Shown: positions 11,052-23,045, counted from the stretch's first letter. The stretch is 64,000 bases of DNA from Lepeophtheirus salmonis (GCF_016086655.4 NC_052138.2:15376001-15440000); one strand, 5' to 3'. Numbers and translations: made by a program. The notes: a model not told the origin generated them from the letters alone.

Positions 11052-11474
11052 TATAATCCTCCATTTATCCTTGAAAATTAAATATAGGATAGCTGATACC
11101 AAAGGTGGAGACTAAAAGCAGCTTGCTACCTCTATCTCGTGTGTAGATGCAATTTATTGATATGTATTATGTATATTATAATCTCCAGGCCACAACATAT
11201 GTTTCACGAAAAATATCCCTTTCAAAATAAAGAAGTTCTGTGATTTAGAATGTTTTTTTTTTGTTCGGAGAACATAAAATGCCAAGGTAATCATTTTTAT
11301 GCTTCAGAAATTTAATTTAACATGACATTTGAACTCCTACAAACAAGACACATTTCAAATCAATGAAACTTCTTCATTTTGAATGGGAGAGTTGTTGAGG
11401 TTTGAAGATTATAATATATAACGTGATTATTGATAAATTCTCTATATCTGATTGGTGATGTAGTAATCTGCTAT

Positions 11475-11780
11475 ACGACTCGAGAACATATTTTGCTGCC
11501 TTGTTACTCAACTTGATCTCACAATTAAAGACTGAACCTGGACTCGAAAGCTAAGACTCGCGATTCGACTTTGAGCTCTAAAGTCATTTCAATTTTTTTA
11601 CAGGATTTATGTACTTTTTAAAGTATACTTTATTTTCTAAGTACTTGAGCTAGACTCGAGAAAATTATTCAAGGACTCGAGCTGGACGCAATGAAAATAA
11701 TTAAGGACTTGATTTGGACTTGTGAGTAAAAATTTGAGACTCTACTCGGACTTGCAGTATAAAATGTTTTTCTCATCTCT
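11475..11780. repeat. GACTCG-rich dispersed repeat
   Basis: Multiple GGACTCGA, GACTCGCG, GACTCGAG and GGACTTG strings at irregular spacing over about 300 bp. They are related to the shorter stretch at 8944. Confidence 0.5.
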
Positions 11781-11931
11781 GCTTGATAATCACATCTACA
11801 ATAATATTTTAATACACATAGCTCTTACTTTTAGTTAAGATATTGTCATCCATACTTTAACTTTTCCTCGCTGCTTTCAAAAACACGACAAATAGCTATA
11901 AAGGTATACATTTTATCTCATGGTTTGACAG

Positions 11932-12185
11932 AAAAATTTATAAATACAACATATAGGCTGCACCAATTAAACAATGGTAGATTTTTAAATTTTTGGAAAA
12001 TGTTGTCAAATGCAAATTCTATTTTTTACCAGAGGTTACCAACGGTTAGAATATATAATGGGCCAGGTCACTCTTTCAGAGCACACAGGCGAATATCCAA
12101 CCCATATTCTTATTATCGTGCTAGTAGATGGGAAGAAGTTGTTAATTATTTCTTTACTCTATACTCAGTCAATAGGTCTGTACAG
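11932..12185 (+). CDS. possible orphan exon, unknown product
   Basis: A frame of 84 complete codons is bounded by an acceptor-like TTTTATCTCATGGTTTGACAG (ending 11931) and a donor-like CAG|GTGAAA (after 12185). The translation has a basic, aromatic-rich part, IYNGPGHSFRAHRRISNPYS, followed by YYRASRWEEVVNYFF, and does not look like simple-sequence read-through. I do not recognise the family and see no neighbouring exon with compatible phase. The open frame continues to 12284, so the donor may be fortuitous. It could equally be a chance open frame or a piece of an unrecognised retroelement. Low confidence. Confidence 0.25.
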
Positions 12186-12569
12186 GTGAAAATTACAACG
12201 GATGTCTTGATAAGAGCTTTCGAAATTGGTCTACGTGTAATAAATATCGAAGTACATTCAATCTCCATCTTAAATATTTTTTAATTGTATCAACCGGATA
12301 ATTCAATACTTGAACTTTTTATAATTTGTAGAATGTTTATTTAATTTTATTTACTAATAGGTTCAAATATATTTTTCATATTCGAGTAGAAAAGTTTGTC
12401 TCTAGTCTTGAACATTGAAAATTCTCAGTTTAACATTGTTTATACTCAAAAGCTCCCGTTAAATCCCCAATATTCCCATGGAAAGTTTAAACTTCAACAA
12501 CATACTATATCATTTATAAATAAAAACTATAATTTTAACAAAATTAATACTATAAATATCGTGAACACT

Positions 12570-12672
12570 CATTTGGGCGCGCTTTTTTGGGCGTGCATCT
12601 TTTTAGCGAGGCTCTTTTCAGCGCGGATCATTTTAGCTTGCTTCTATTTGGCGTAGTATCATTTCGGCGTAT
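12570..12672 (+). repeat. imperfect 15-bp GCG minisatellite
   Basis: About seven units of 15-16 bp fit the pattern TTTT(A/G)GCGNGC(A/T)TC, for example TTTTGGGCGTGCATC then TTTTTAGCGAGGCTC. It stands out as the most GC-rich patch in the neighbourhood. Two frames are open across it and give five-residue periodic peptides. Related arrays are at 19170-19265, 24845-24965 and 32008-32090. Confidence 0.75.
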
Positions 12673-13220
12673 ATTATTTACATTATATTGGAATTACTTT
12701 CAATCAAAAGGTTAGGATCATGTAATCACTAGTAGTCCAATAACAATACAATATATTATCCACATGCTGAAACTAAGCACGATTGGAGTCTTCAGATAAG
12801 GACTAGCATTCCATTTACTTAGTATATGGCATGTCTGCATTAAGTCTTGAAATGGACTCTCCTATTATACCGGAGGATTCTTACCCAACGCAATGATCAA
12901 AAGAGTGGGGTTGAACCAACTTGTTGCTCTTATAATGTGCTGAGACTGTTCGAAGTTAATTATCGCCCAGATCTTAATAGGAGAAATGGTGTGCAAAGTG
13001 AGATGATGAGAAGTTGATACTTCGCGGAGGATATCCTGTTCTAGAGATGAGTCATGTACGAGGAACAGTTTGAAAAGTGCTGTATTTCCTAATCTATCAC
13101 CCTCAGTAGAATAGCTTAGTAAATATTGCATATCCTCATAACCAAGAACCCTAATTCATCAATTGAATAACATTTATTGTTTCTATATCTATCTTCCTCC
13201 CTTGTTTGTGGCAAATCTCC
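12673..13220. other. spacer with an unassigned minus-strand frame
   Basis: An 88-codon minus-strand frame (13131-12865) reads fluently but has no motif I can place. It may be part of the same decayed element as the duplicated block that follows. Confidence 0.3.
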
Positions 13221-13224
13221 TTGT

Positions 13225-14790
13225 GAGGTGTTGAAGGAATAAAAGATGTGAACAAGGCTCCATGGTCAACTCCGTGGACTAAAAAGATCCATGACGTCTT
13301 CAACTCTTACCTGAATTTAGTTGATCTATGGTGTATTAGAATAAACTTCTATATCATTTTATATACTTGTGTGCTCCACCTCTAAGGAAACGAGAGAATT
13401 GGCAAAACATAGTGTAATCATTTATCATTCTCACTCTGAAATTCAGTTTATATCAGTTGACCTATTTTCTCAAATGGCATAGAACATGATTTATCCTCTC
13501 TAACGAGGAATGCGAATAGTGTGACAGAAGCATGGATTAGAAACCGGCGATTAAGAAGAATGCACACTTGCATAAACTTTACTTAAGTTTTTATCAAAAT
13601 TCAAGGTATTTTCCACCTATAGTATGGAATGTGGGCTCCCCGTTCAGGAAATTGCATAAAAAATGAGTGTCGCTTGATTTTTTCCTCCATGATACTTTTT
13701 GTCATTCCTAAATTTCTTATTTTTGATAGGTACTCCCTGTTGAGACAAAGAGTCATTTCAATTTGTGTATCTTTCTTTTAGATCGAATTTCTCGATTATC
13801 CATGTTACAGATTGAAGATATGAACCTCGTACTTCATTCTTTAACTCATGTCTTAAATTATTTCCACCTTTACTAAACTTATTTAACTTTCTCTTAAATC
13901 AACTATATAATTCAGTTTTTACTATCTCTATCATTGACTTAAAGAATGGCATCGCTAGCTCGAAAAGTGCCGTCGGCAATCCTCAAATTTTATTATATAT
14001 AAAATAAAACAATTTATTTAAGTATTGTATTAAGGCGTTGAAAATTTTTGGGGCAAAGTCCCCGGAAGGATGAAAGCTAGGAACGCTCCTAAACTTAGGT
14101 AAATCATACTTAAACTCTACCATAATCTTTTACTGATTCTGACTCTTCTAGGATTTTGTGTTTGATACAATGTATTGGGGAAAATGGATACTTAAGACTC
14201 TTCTTGAATTTGTTTATGACTCGAGAGTAATTACACATAGATTTGTCAAAACTTATTCCAAACACAGAGTGTGCTTTTCTTAAGCTTGTTCTTAAAAAAA
14301 AAGTTAAGTATGGTATTGAAGGGATGAAAGAAGCGAACAAGACTCGATAGTCAACTCCGTGGACTGAGAAAATCCCTGATTTCTTCAACTTTTACCTTAA
14401 TTTAGTTGATCTATGGTGTATTAGAATAAAATCCTATATTATTTTATATACTTCGTGTGCACCGCCTCTAAGGGATGTTACGTTCAAAGATGAGACCCCG
14501 TACTTCATTCTTTAATACTTGCCTTATACTATCTCATCCAACACTAAGCTCCTTAAACTTTCTCTTCAGTCAACTGTATCATTCAGTCTTTTCATTTCTA
14601 TCATTGACTTCGGTATATCATACTTAAACTCTAAAAAAAAAATGTAAATTCTGGATCTTCTAGGATTTGATGCTTGATACAATATGGTCGGAAAATTAAT
14701 GCTTTGGACTCTTGTTGAATTTGTTTATAACTCAAGAATACTTCTAAACAGACTCATCAAAAGCATATTCTAATACTGAAAAAAGTGTTC
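13225..14790. repeat. duplicated A-B-C repeat block
   Basis: Three segments recur in the same order. A: 13225-13395 and 14312-14475, sharing TTAGTTGATCTATGGTGTAT. B: 13800-13955 and 14475-14605, sharing GTACTTCATTCTTTAA. C: 14095-14285 and 14605-14785, sharing ATCATACTTAAACTCTA. The first copy has extra sequence between segments, so an old tandem duplication with later insertions or deletions is likely. Minus-strand frames here look coding-like but broken; a retroelement origin is possible but unproven. Confidence 0.6.
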
Positions 14791-15160
14791 AAAAGCCTTG
14801 CGCTCATAGTGTAAATTTAGCCTAAATACCCCTTATTAATCTTCCTTAGTATAAAAATGAACTATTCCGAGAATTGTCAATGAAATAAATGGGATTAAAT
14901 GATTGCTGTGGAATTGTATAGATTTAGAATGACATTTCTAAATTAGAAAGAAGATCATTTACTAAATGAAATTATAGTTGCACAAAAATTAATTATATTA
15001 TGTCAAAAGTCTTATTTTTTTAAATTAAAAACATATAAATAATCTTTATTATAAATTCATTTCAAAATTAAATGCACATCCGCCCAAGAAATCTAGTACT
15101 GGTAATATATTCTTCAATTCAATTAATATTTCGAGTGCAAGTGGGATCGTCTATATAGAT
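14791..15160. other. AT-rich spacer
   Basis: Nothing recognised. Confidence 0.4.
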
Positions 15161-15164
15161 TTTT

Positions 15165-16320
15165 CTTTCTTAAAGGATTAGTGCCTGAAAATTATTGTTG
15201 CAGAACTACGTCTTGGGGTCCATTTTCTCGCGTAATTACATTTATTAATTTCCAGATTTAGGGATGTTGGCACTGTAAAGAGGACTGGAAACCCATATGC
15301 CACGACTCAACAGAATTATTTGTCCTTGGTAATCCCTGTGCCACTCTATCGTACATATTCCAGAGAGCTGGTGGATACCTAGCAACTCTTCTGGCTAAAC
15401 CGTACGGTCTACCTATGTAAGTTTCTTCAAAATAGTATGCAACGACTCGCAGTTCGTTCAGAAAACTGTCAGCTCTTGGGAAGCTCCTGGAACCTGGTCC
15501 AGAGGTAAAAAAGTCAAAGAAAGTAGGCTTTTTGCCTTTAATCGAATATCTTCACTAGTTATGTATGTTTGCCTTAGTCCAGAAGTTTGGATATGTCTCC
15601 AAAGGGATTGCCCCAAATGAAAGAAGCAACCAACTAATTTTGTTTGTGGAAACGCATCCTCTGTTTCCGTTATAGTTGCCTTTTCAAAATATGACTGGAT
15701 GTTTTCAGGATAGAAGACTCGCCCATGACAACAAAGGAAAAGTCAATTCCAAAATCATCTATAAGTCTCATGGGACTTATTGGGAAGTAATCCATAGAGA
15801 TATGGAATTCCTGTCCCCCTAACAACTACACGGACGGTGAAAAGTTGGTAAAATATAGTAGGACAGACTTTAAATGTCCCATCCACGAACCAATGCTTAT
15901 ATTTGGTCATTAAGTCCAACATTTTTGTTGTGCCAAATATTATAATTCAATGTTCATCATCGACACTTGAATCATAGAGGAGAAATTGTTCTCCAGCGTT
16001 CGTTTTTGAAATTCCTCTTGAATGGGCCAAATTTATATTAGTTCTTAAGGAAGCAGATGCTTCTTCTCTTAAATTTTGGACATTGTTAGCACTAATTGCT
16101 CTTGTGGACTCGGAAGATGATTTAGCAGAATTTTTTATGGAAGTGTACAATTTCTTTATTTCTATTTTTTATGGGACTGGGACATGACAATGGCTCGATA
16201 AAACAGAAATGGGCACATCCCCATTCTGTGGACTCAATTGTGTCTTCACTCGACCTTTGCGATTTGCTTCGATACACCGCCAAGTCCAGGTTTCCGTAGA
16301 TTTCCTGTCAATTCTATTTA
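15165..16320 (-). pseudogene. FLYWCH-MULE transposase, decayed
   Basis: The minus strand encodes, in order, a FLYWCH-type zinc-finger remnant and a Mutator-like (MULE) transposase. The finger reads TWRCIEANRKGRVKTQL with a later SSHCHVP (about 16290-16180). The catalytic core reads KHWFVDGTFKVCPTIFYQLF (about 15895-15840), with the first catalytic aspartate in VDGTF. Further on are LVGCFFHLGQSLWRHIQTSG (about 15650-15590) and, near the C-terminus, LPRTNNSVESWHMGFQ (about 15335-15285), which holds the family glutamate. Stops and frame changes break it at least five times, for example after VDDEH at 15947. The middle aspartate cannot be confirmed. MULE transposases move DNA elements by cut-and-paste. 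I did not find terminal inverted repeats or a target duplication, so the element edges are unknown. Confidence 0.85.
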
Positions 16321-16529
16321 TGAATCCATCAAAGGACAAATGCCTTTATCCTCTTTTGATTTTCAAAAACTCCATAGTTCAGACTTTGAATTGTTGCTAT
16401 GCTTTCAATTTGAATAATTATGAAATGGTGGCAATTCAAATATTTAATTATCAACAGCAGATACAAAATTCGCAGGAAATTTAGAATTTTGGGGGATAGT
16501 TACAAATTACTAATTCAATTATAACTATG

Positions 16530-16600
16530 CAGGGGCGTCCGTAGGATTATATATATATTTTGGAGGGAAAGCCCGCATAAAAAATTCTTCTGAGCCTAAA
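16530..16600 (+). mobile_element. MITE-I solitary left end
   Basis: CAGGGGCGTCCGTAGGATTA is followed by a TA-rich stretch and TTTTGGAGGGAAAGCCCG. It matches the left end at 44066. No interior or right end follows. Confidence 0.65.
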
Positions 16601-16604
16601 TTTG

Positions 16605-18475
16605 ATCAAATGACCTTTTTTCGATAATTTTTTCTTGCTCTAGACAAAAATTCCCCGAAACGGACTCCCTTTCTATGGTTTATATCTTAGCTCTAGTCAA
16701 TTATAGAGAATAATTAAAAATATGTTACAAATATTTGAAGCAGGTCCTTTACATTGACTTTAAACTATTAGTATTAAAAACAGAATTAGGTGGATTATTT
16801 ATGGAGCATTTTTTGTGAATGACGATCCCCAAATTTGATCTGCATGTAAAAAAACCAGTCTTGGAGTATTTAGTATAAGATTGTTTAAATAAAGAATAGG
16901 TTTTACTCGGGTAAATTTTTGCTTTCAATAAAATATTAACCTCTTCACTTATGTAGATTCCATCCTAATCGAGCTTAAGACATCATTACATGTATTCTTG
17001 CTATCTATTTCTTCTTTAACGAGTAAGTGCACTGTAAATGGCTATCAAATACGACAACAAGCATTTCGTTTTTTATTCATAATATATTTCATATATGGTT
17101 TTATAAGGTTCTCTATTATGAGTTTGACTAAAAAATTTAATTGATGTAACAACAATATCTTTAAATCTATAGATACATTAATGGCATTAATATTCTTTAT
17201 ATTTATTCAGAAAGGATATATCTCATCTAGACTAGGTAAATACCTTGGACGTACGAAATTGTGTATAGTGCGATTATTCTACAAAAACATTTATTAATAT
17301 GGTAGTCTACTTTTAGTTACAATGTAACTTTGATCGACGGCATCCCCGTCATTTATGAATATTTTCAATCTATTTTCTTTAGTTAGGAATAAACATTATT
17401 TTTTTAATACTAAGTATATTTTTGTCATAAAAAAGTCATCAAAATAGTGGAGAAATAAGTATTATATTAAGAATAATTGGATATTATGTAATAAACATGA
17501 AATGATAATCTCAAAAACAGACTAATAACAAGATCTTAATTCGTCATTTATGCTGAATATAATAAATATAGAGCTTAATATCATGAGCTTGCTAACATAA
17601 CTGAATATGATGACTTAAGTAAGCCTTGTGATTTTGACTATACATTTGAGATATACATCTTTGCAAATGTTTAAATGATACTCAGGAAATAAAATTTTCT
17701 AAAGCATTCCTATATTCATATTGCTTGAACAGTTTGTAACACAGACCAATATATTAGTTCTACAACTGATAACAGTAATAATTTTGATAACTCGCATGTC
17801 TACAATTACATTAATTAAATAGCATTTTCCTATAAAAATAGAGTTGAAGGAATCAATAAGATACAAAAATAAAATAACAGATAACTCATAAATAGGGAAT
17901 TAAATTTTGAGGAATATCTTTTATGTTTTAATTTGTTTGTCCAACCAAATTGTAGTATTATTTTGTTACATTTTAGCTACAGTCTTCAATAAAACACATT
18001 ATAATTAGGTCTTATGGAAAACATTTGGTTATAATCTATAATAAATTTATTAGTGTGGAGATCCTAGATCTTTGCAAGAGTAATATTTTTTAATATGGTG
18101 AGAAGCTGTTTCGAAAAAAATTCCCGACTTAATAAGTTTGAGAATTGCAACGACATTCAGATATTCCAATTGAAGTATTCGTAAGTCACTTATATTTTTT
18201 TTAAACACATAACGACTTAAAAGTTCCCAATAACAATTCATATGTAATAATATAACAGAATAGAATTGTCTTTCACATGTTTTAAATGACAAAATAGACT
18301 CAAAAGTAATAAAGAAATCAAGGGTGACCTTGAAGTGTTCAGGTTATATAATTCGCCATATAGACCGGACATCACAAACTCCATCGTATAAATGGAATTA
18401 TATCAATGTGATAGATATGAATGATTTGAGCATTTCAGGATACTGAAGGACTCTTATCAATGAATGTTTTCTTAG
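16605..18475. other. AT-rich spacer, nothing recognised
   Basis: 1.9 kb of low-GC sequence without recognisable frames or shared repeats. Confidence 0.4.
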
Positions 18476-18479
18476 AGTA

Positions 18480-18935
18480 GGAGACAAATCAGAGTTGACT
18501 TAAGGAGTAATGGACTCAATAATTTCATTGAATGAGCTGTGGATGGAGGATGATTATTCTGTGTGTATTCCTCACTGGGTCTTTCAGCCAATTATTCTGT
18601 CTTTTAATGGAACTCCTTAATTGTTAAAGAAGTATACGATGATTCCTTACAAGATCTAGAGGAATTGATGTGTTCTTGAGCATGGAGGCGATGATTCACA
18701 AGATCAGAAGTCAATAGTCACTATCAAAGATCTTGATGTGCAGGGGCATCTGTACAATGAACGATCCCTCCATTAAAGGAGACGAGATCCCTTGAACAGA
18801 GCATGAAGTTGAAGCAAGAATCAGACGCCATAAGACTAGATATCCAAAAAAATTATATTAGTTATTAAGAATGGAAACGATGATCCAGTATAACAGGATG
18901 CTTCGTAGGAAAGATCCATCTAACTTCGTTCGTTT
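18480..18935 (+). repeat. dispersed repeat related to 51880-52195
   Basis: It shares short blocks in order with 51880-52195: TGATTCC(T/A)TACAAGAT, GAGATCCC, GATATCCAAA, TTATTAAGAA and AAAGATCCATC. It is strongly diverged and may be a decayed mobile element. Confidence 0.4.
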
Positions 18936-18939
18936 ATTT

Positions 18940-19265
18940 TTCTTTCGATGTTAGGAATACAACGGCAATTTTGATCATTTCAAACGGATTATATTGCCAT
19001 TTTCTAGTTAAAATTGCAAGAAAATTTGGAATATTTTGACTAGATTTTGGAAAATAAGTAACGTAAAATAGATATAACTTTAGTTTAGGTTATCAATATT
19101 GTATTAATGTATTCATTTATGCAAGAAAGTCAACATAAATAAGGAAGTTTTTGATGGCACTAAAAATAGCTATGCAGAAAAGAAGCACGCTTAAAAGAAG
19201 CTTTACTGTAAAAAGTGCGCCCTAAGAGCCCTGCTGAAAAAAAATCACGCTGAAATGTATGACCG
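18940..19265 (-). repeat. dispersed unit ending in 15-bp GCG array
   Basis: The array (19170-19265) reads on the minus strand as CAGCGTG(A), CAGCAGGGCTC, AAGCGTGCTTCTTTT units, the same pattern as at 12570. The preceding 130 bp (from TTGGAATATTTTGACTAGAT at 19026) is shared with 31879-32000, so the array travels inside a larger repeat. The minus-strand frame is open and gives AGLLGRTFYSKASFKRASFL. Confidence 0.7.
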
Positions 19266-19299
19266 CCTATAAATATATGTGTGTTTAAGCTCTCTTTAT

Positions 19300-19745
19300 C
19301 ATTAATGTAGCCGCCTTTAGCGACAATGATGGATTCCAGGCTGCAACGGAAGGGTTGGCACTCACTGTGAATGTAGCTCTCTTTCATGGTTCCCAGTGAT
19401 GACTGACAGTGGCTTTGAGGGCCTCGATGTTTAGATGAGGGGCACTGTAGGTCGTTCCCTCAACATACTCCCAAAAGGTGTAGTTGAGGGGTTGGCATCA
19501 GGGCTGTGGAGGGAAAAAGGGTTAAAAAAAGAGCTTCATAGGAGATGGTTTTCTTTCATTGCTGGTGTCAAAAGTAGCCTCCCCTTTTTGATAGGGATGT
19601 TCATCCTCGACAATGTTTCAGACTTGCTGACGGCGTAGAAGGTTGTCCTGGAGAAGCCAAACTGCTTCTAGTGTGCAAATAGGAGTTCGTCTATCACATT
19701 CAAGTGTCATTTTCTCGACTTGTAGGTAAGCTAGAGAGCTCAGGG
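19300..19745 (-). pseudogene. mariner transposase C-terminal relic
   Basis: Minus-strand translation gives SPDANPLNYTFWEYVEG (about 19500-19450), the counterpart of the SPDLNPLDYxFWxHVE block. It continues in one frame through ALKATVSHHWETMKESYI to the typical mariner ending RCSLESIIVAKGGYIND near 19310. Upstream the frame decays, with KGEATFDTSNERKPSP at about 19590-19545 and nothing clear beyond 19745. The first and second catalytic aspartates are absent. It is better preserved than the homologous copy at 2520-2860. The plus-strand frame at 19435-19638 is a shadow. Confidence 0.8.
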
Positions 19746-20118
19746 TTTTTTTTTTTTTTTGTGAATAATTGTTAATAATTTAATATATCGAAATATGATT
19801 TAACTTTAACTACTCAACCTTAATTAATTATAGAATTATTAAGTGTTCTTATTTCAATGGACCACTCGGTATATGTGTAGAAAAAGTATAGAAAGATCCT
19901 AGAAATACTTTTTGTGATAACTTATTCTAAAAAAATTAACTTTTTTACTAGAACTGTTCTTTAATTTCTATTAAATAGTTTCAATTAATTAAGTGTGAGC
20001 CCCGCTATTAAGGATTCTATGTGGACAGTAATAATAGATTATGAAGCCATTTTTCTTTAGTCTTTAGTTTTTATGCGAGAAGTTGGGATAGAAAGAGAAA
20101 AGAAAAATATCCCATGCT
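19746..20118. other. AT-rich spacer
   Basis: Contains a T14 tract at about 19748; nothing else recognised. Confidence 0.4.
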
Positions 20119-20370
20119 TAGTGATGAAAATTGTATACATAATGGGGATGTTAAAAAAAAGAAACCGAAAATGAACATGGTAACACTAATAATTTAAAGA
20201 ATGTTTTGGAGATCAGCTACAATGAGCTGTGACAAGAGAGAAGGGGGGGGGGGAATAAACTCCTATGTCAATCCTCAATTATAATCTGTGTCCAACAAGG
20301 ACTTACAAATATAACTCTGCAACAAATCTAGGCTATACAGTCCCAGTATTACGACAGAACGCACGCTCCT
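20119..20370 (+). mobile_element. MITE-II copy, left half
   Basis: Begins TAGTGATGAAAATTGTATAC, then GTTAAAAAAAAGAAACCGAA and CAACAAGGACTTACAA. The right end is missing. Confidence 0.75.
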
Positions 20371-20884
20371 TTGACTTAATCAATAACTCATAAATAATAT
20401 TAATAATAAGTAACAACTCATTACAAAATAAAGGAAGAAAGAAGATCCACTGCAGATGTACTTGTTTAAATTGAGTTCAATTTTTCATTTTTTTATCAAG
20501 TATTTAATGTGATGATGACTTAAATACCAAATTGTGTGGCTTTAATATAATTCATACCAAAGATACGTTATCAATAAATTTACGCTTTTTAGACTTTTAT
20601 TATTTCACCGGAACGAAAATAAACTTTGTAAAAATAGAGAGAACAGAAAGAATGTATTTTTCTTTATAAATAGATGGAACTTTTTATTCACTTTTATTTT
20701 TTGACCAACTAGAAGTATTTTTTTCTATCTGACTATTTAAAAAAAAATTCTGTAATTAACTTCTTCAGAAATAGTTGCACTTTTTTGATTAATTATTATT
20801 CTAATGAGATATTATTTCATTAAGATATTAATTAGAGGATTGTTTTTATTTCAAGAAAATCAACCATATTTTTTTTTTAACATT
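20371..20884. other. AT-rich spacer
   Basis: Nothing recognised. Confidence 0.4.
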
Positions 20885-21185
20885 ATGATTCCTTTTCGGC
20901 GACGACAGCCTGGACAAAGCGGTGGAAATTGTTACAAGCATCAATTATCTTATCCTTCAGATACACAGCCGACTCCTTCTCGCTGGTTCCCTTCAGCAAG
21001 CCCTAATACTCAAATAATGCCCTACCAGAAATAGTCTGGAGATAACTGATGCTTACCACCTGCATTGCCACACGTTTCACTGGCCCCATTAAGAGTTCAA
21101 ATCTCTTTTTCCTTTAGTTTGACATCCATAAGTGTTGATATCTGTTGCAGTTGACCCGTATGTGTCACCATTTCCAATGTTTTTC
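20885..21185 (-). other. GC-richer fragment with coding-like minus frame
   Basis: This patch has clearly more G and C than its flanks. The minus strand gives TSEKESAVYLKDKIIDACNN (about 20995-20935), and in another frame QLQQISTLMDVKLKEKEI (about 21165-21110). It looks like broken coding sequence, perhaps from a retroelement, but no motif identifies it. Confidence 0.3.
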
Positions 21186-21189
21186 ATTT

Positions 21190-22675
21190 TGTCTATATTA
21201 ACATCTTAATAAATCTTGTTTTATGTAACGACCTCAATTTTATATATAAAACGTGCTATTTAACCATTTCAGACCTACAAGGAATTGAAAAGAAAGTCAA
21301 AGATAATTATAGTCAATTCTTGATCTTTTTAGAGCTAATTAAAATATTGTTTCAAATAACTTCAATAGGTTGGCCGAAATTTGATGTGACACTCGTGCCC
21401 CTCTGGGTGTTAACAGTAACTTTTTATTATGTATAAACAAAATACTGAAGTTAGGCTATGGAGTCGAATTCTTAACATTTATTAATTCTTCTGATATACT
21501 TTTTATTTCTAATTCAAATATATAATACCTGGGACAATTCATTTATACTAATATATTACATGTGAAACATAATGAAGCAATTTATATCTCTTACCAAGAA
21601 TAAAGCAAGATTACAAGAGATACAAGTTTATCGAAACAAAGTGAAATTTTCAACAATTATTTCTTATATTAGGCAAATATTAAAACACCAATAAAAATTT
21701 AAAACTATTTATACATAAAAAGCTTATAATAGGTAGAATATTATTTTATTGAATTCCAGGAAATGACTTATATATCACGAACATAAAGCTCTATAATAAA
21801 ATGTTTTATATAAAATTTAGTGATCTACTAATATTTTTTCTGATATTTTAGAAATATCTTAAATAACATGAAAAATATTACAATGACGAATGAATCAAAA
21901 TATGGCATACCAGTGTCCTGTCGATGAAAACCCGTAAATGAAATAAGAACCCTTCAAAATTTGATCGTCCACCCATTAAAGTAATCCTTAGGTTATCAAA
22001 TATAATAAAAGAACTGTTGAAAATCAAAGATTTTCGACTCTACAAATGTTTTTAGAATTCAAATTGTATATAATTATTCATTTAAATAGACTTCTTTTAC
22101 AACCTCAAAATTAATAAATATTTGTTTGTTTTGTTATTTTACTTTATAAAAATATTTCAAAAAGAACTATTTGCACAGTTTTGTTCTTTGTTTTTTTCAT
22201 ATAGGTTAAACAATAAAAATAGATATTGCATTAAAAAAACCTAATATATAATCAAAGTCAATTTAATTACTTTAATTGTTGATAGCTGTTTGATGTGAGA
22301 GACAAATAGGAAACAGTTCAAATTTTACTCACAGTGACACTTTTTAACCATTGTCCTTTCCTTCTACATATATATTTAAGGTTTCATCCAAATTTGAAGG
22401 TGATGGATCAAGGTTTCGTCTTCGGGAGTGAAACTTTTGTTATTATTCAATCAAGACCCTTTTTATATCAACAAGCTGTTATATGGTTTTATGTGAAGAA
22501 AATGAATTACGGCCATAGAAAAGAGAACCTTCTATATTTATATAGCATTGGTGCAGGTATAAAATTATAATAATATTCAAATAGATATATATATTTTTTC
22601 ATTATGTATTTTAAAACAATTTACATCAAAATAGGTGAGAATTCTTCTTTCAGAGGAAGATGATAACACCAAAGT
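21190..22675. other. AT-rich spacer
   Basis: Nothing recognised in 1.5 kb. A 78-codon plus frame at 22334 has no supporting feature. Confidence 0.4.
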
Positions 22676-22678
22676 GAT

Positions 22679-23045
22679 TAGTGATGAAAATCGTGAGTAT
22701 TTTTTAGCTCACCCGTTTTTTTTTTTTTTGAAAATTAGTAATCTAAAGAATGAATTTCGTTTTCCTAAGCTGTTGTAATATTATTTAACTCCTAACAATT
22801 GAACTTCCTTTTCTATAACATTTAATTACACCCAAAACCTGATGGAAAATTTGTGTGGGCTCATAAAAAAGTTATCATTATAAGTCATTGTTGAACTCAG
22901 AGTAAAATTGAAGCTTCAAAGTCGGAGTAATTCTTACCAATATCCTTTTTTATTTCCATCTCTTCCTCATAGCTGCATATAGCTGATCTAATGAAACGTT
23001 AGCTAAGCTACTCTCCTCCAAAACATTATTCGAACTGTCTAGTGG
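22679..23045 (-). mobile_element. MITE-II copy, reverse orientation
   Basis: Starts with the terminal TAGTGATGAAAATCGTGAGT, followed by the family landmarks GAATTTCGTTTTCCTAAGC and TGATCTAATGAAACGTTAGC in reverse orientation. The far end is truncated. Confidence 0.75.

Noticed and set aside
12570..12672. Possible CRISPR-like array
   Set aside because: The units are contiguous imperfect 15-bp repeats without unique spacers, in a eukaryotic transposon context; it is a minisatellite.
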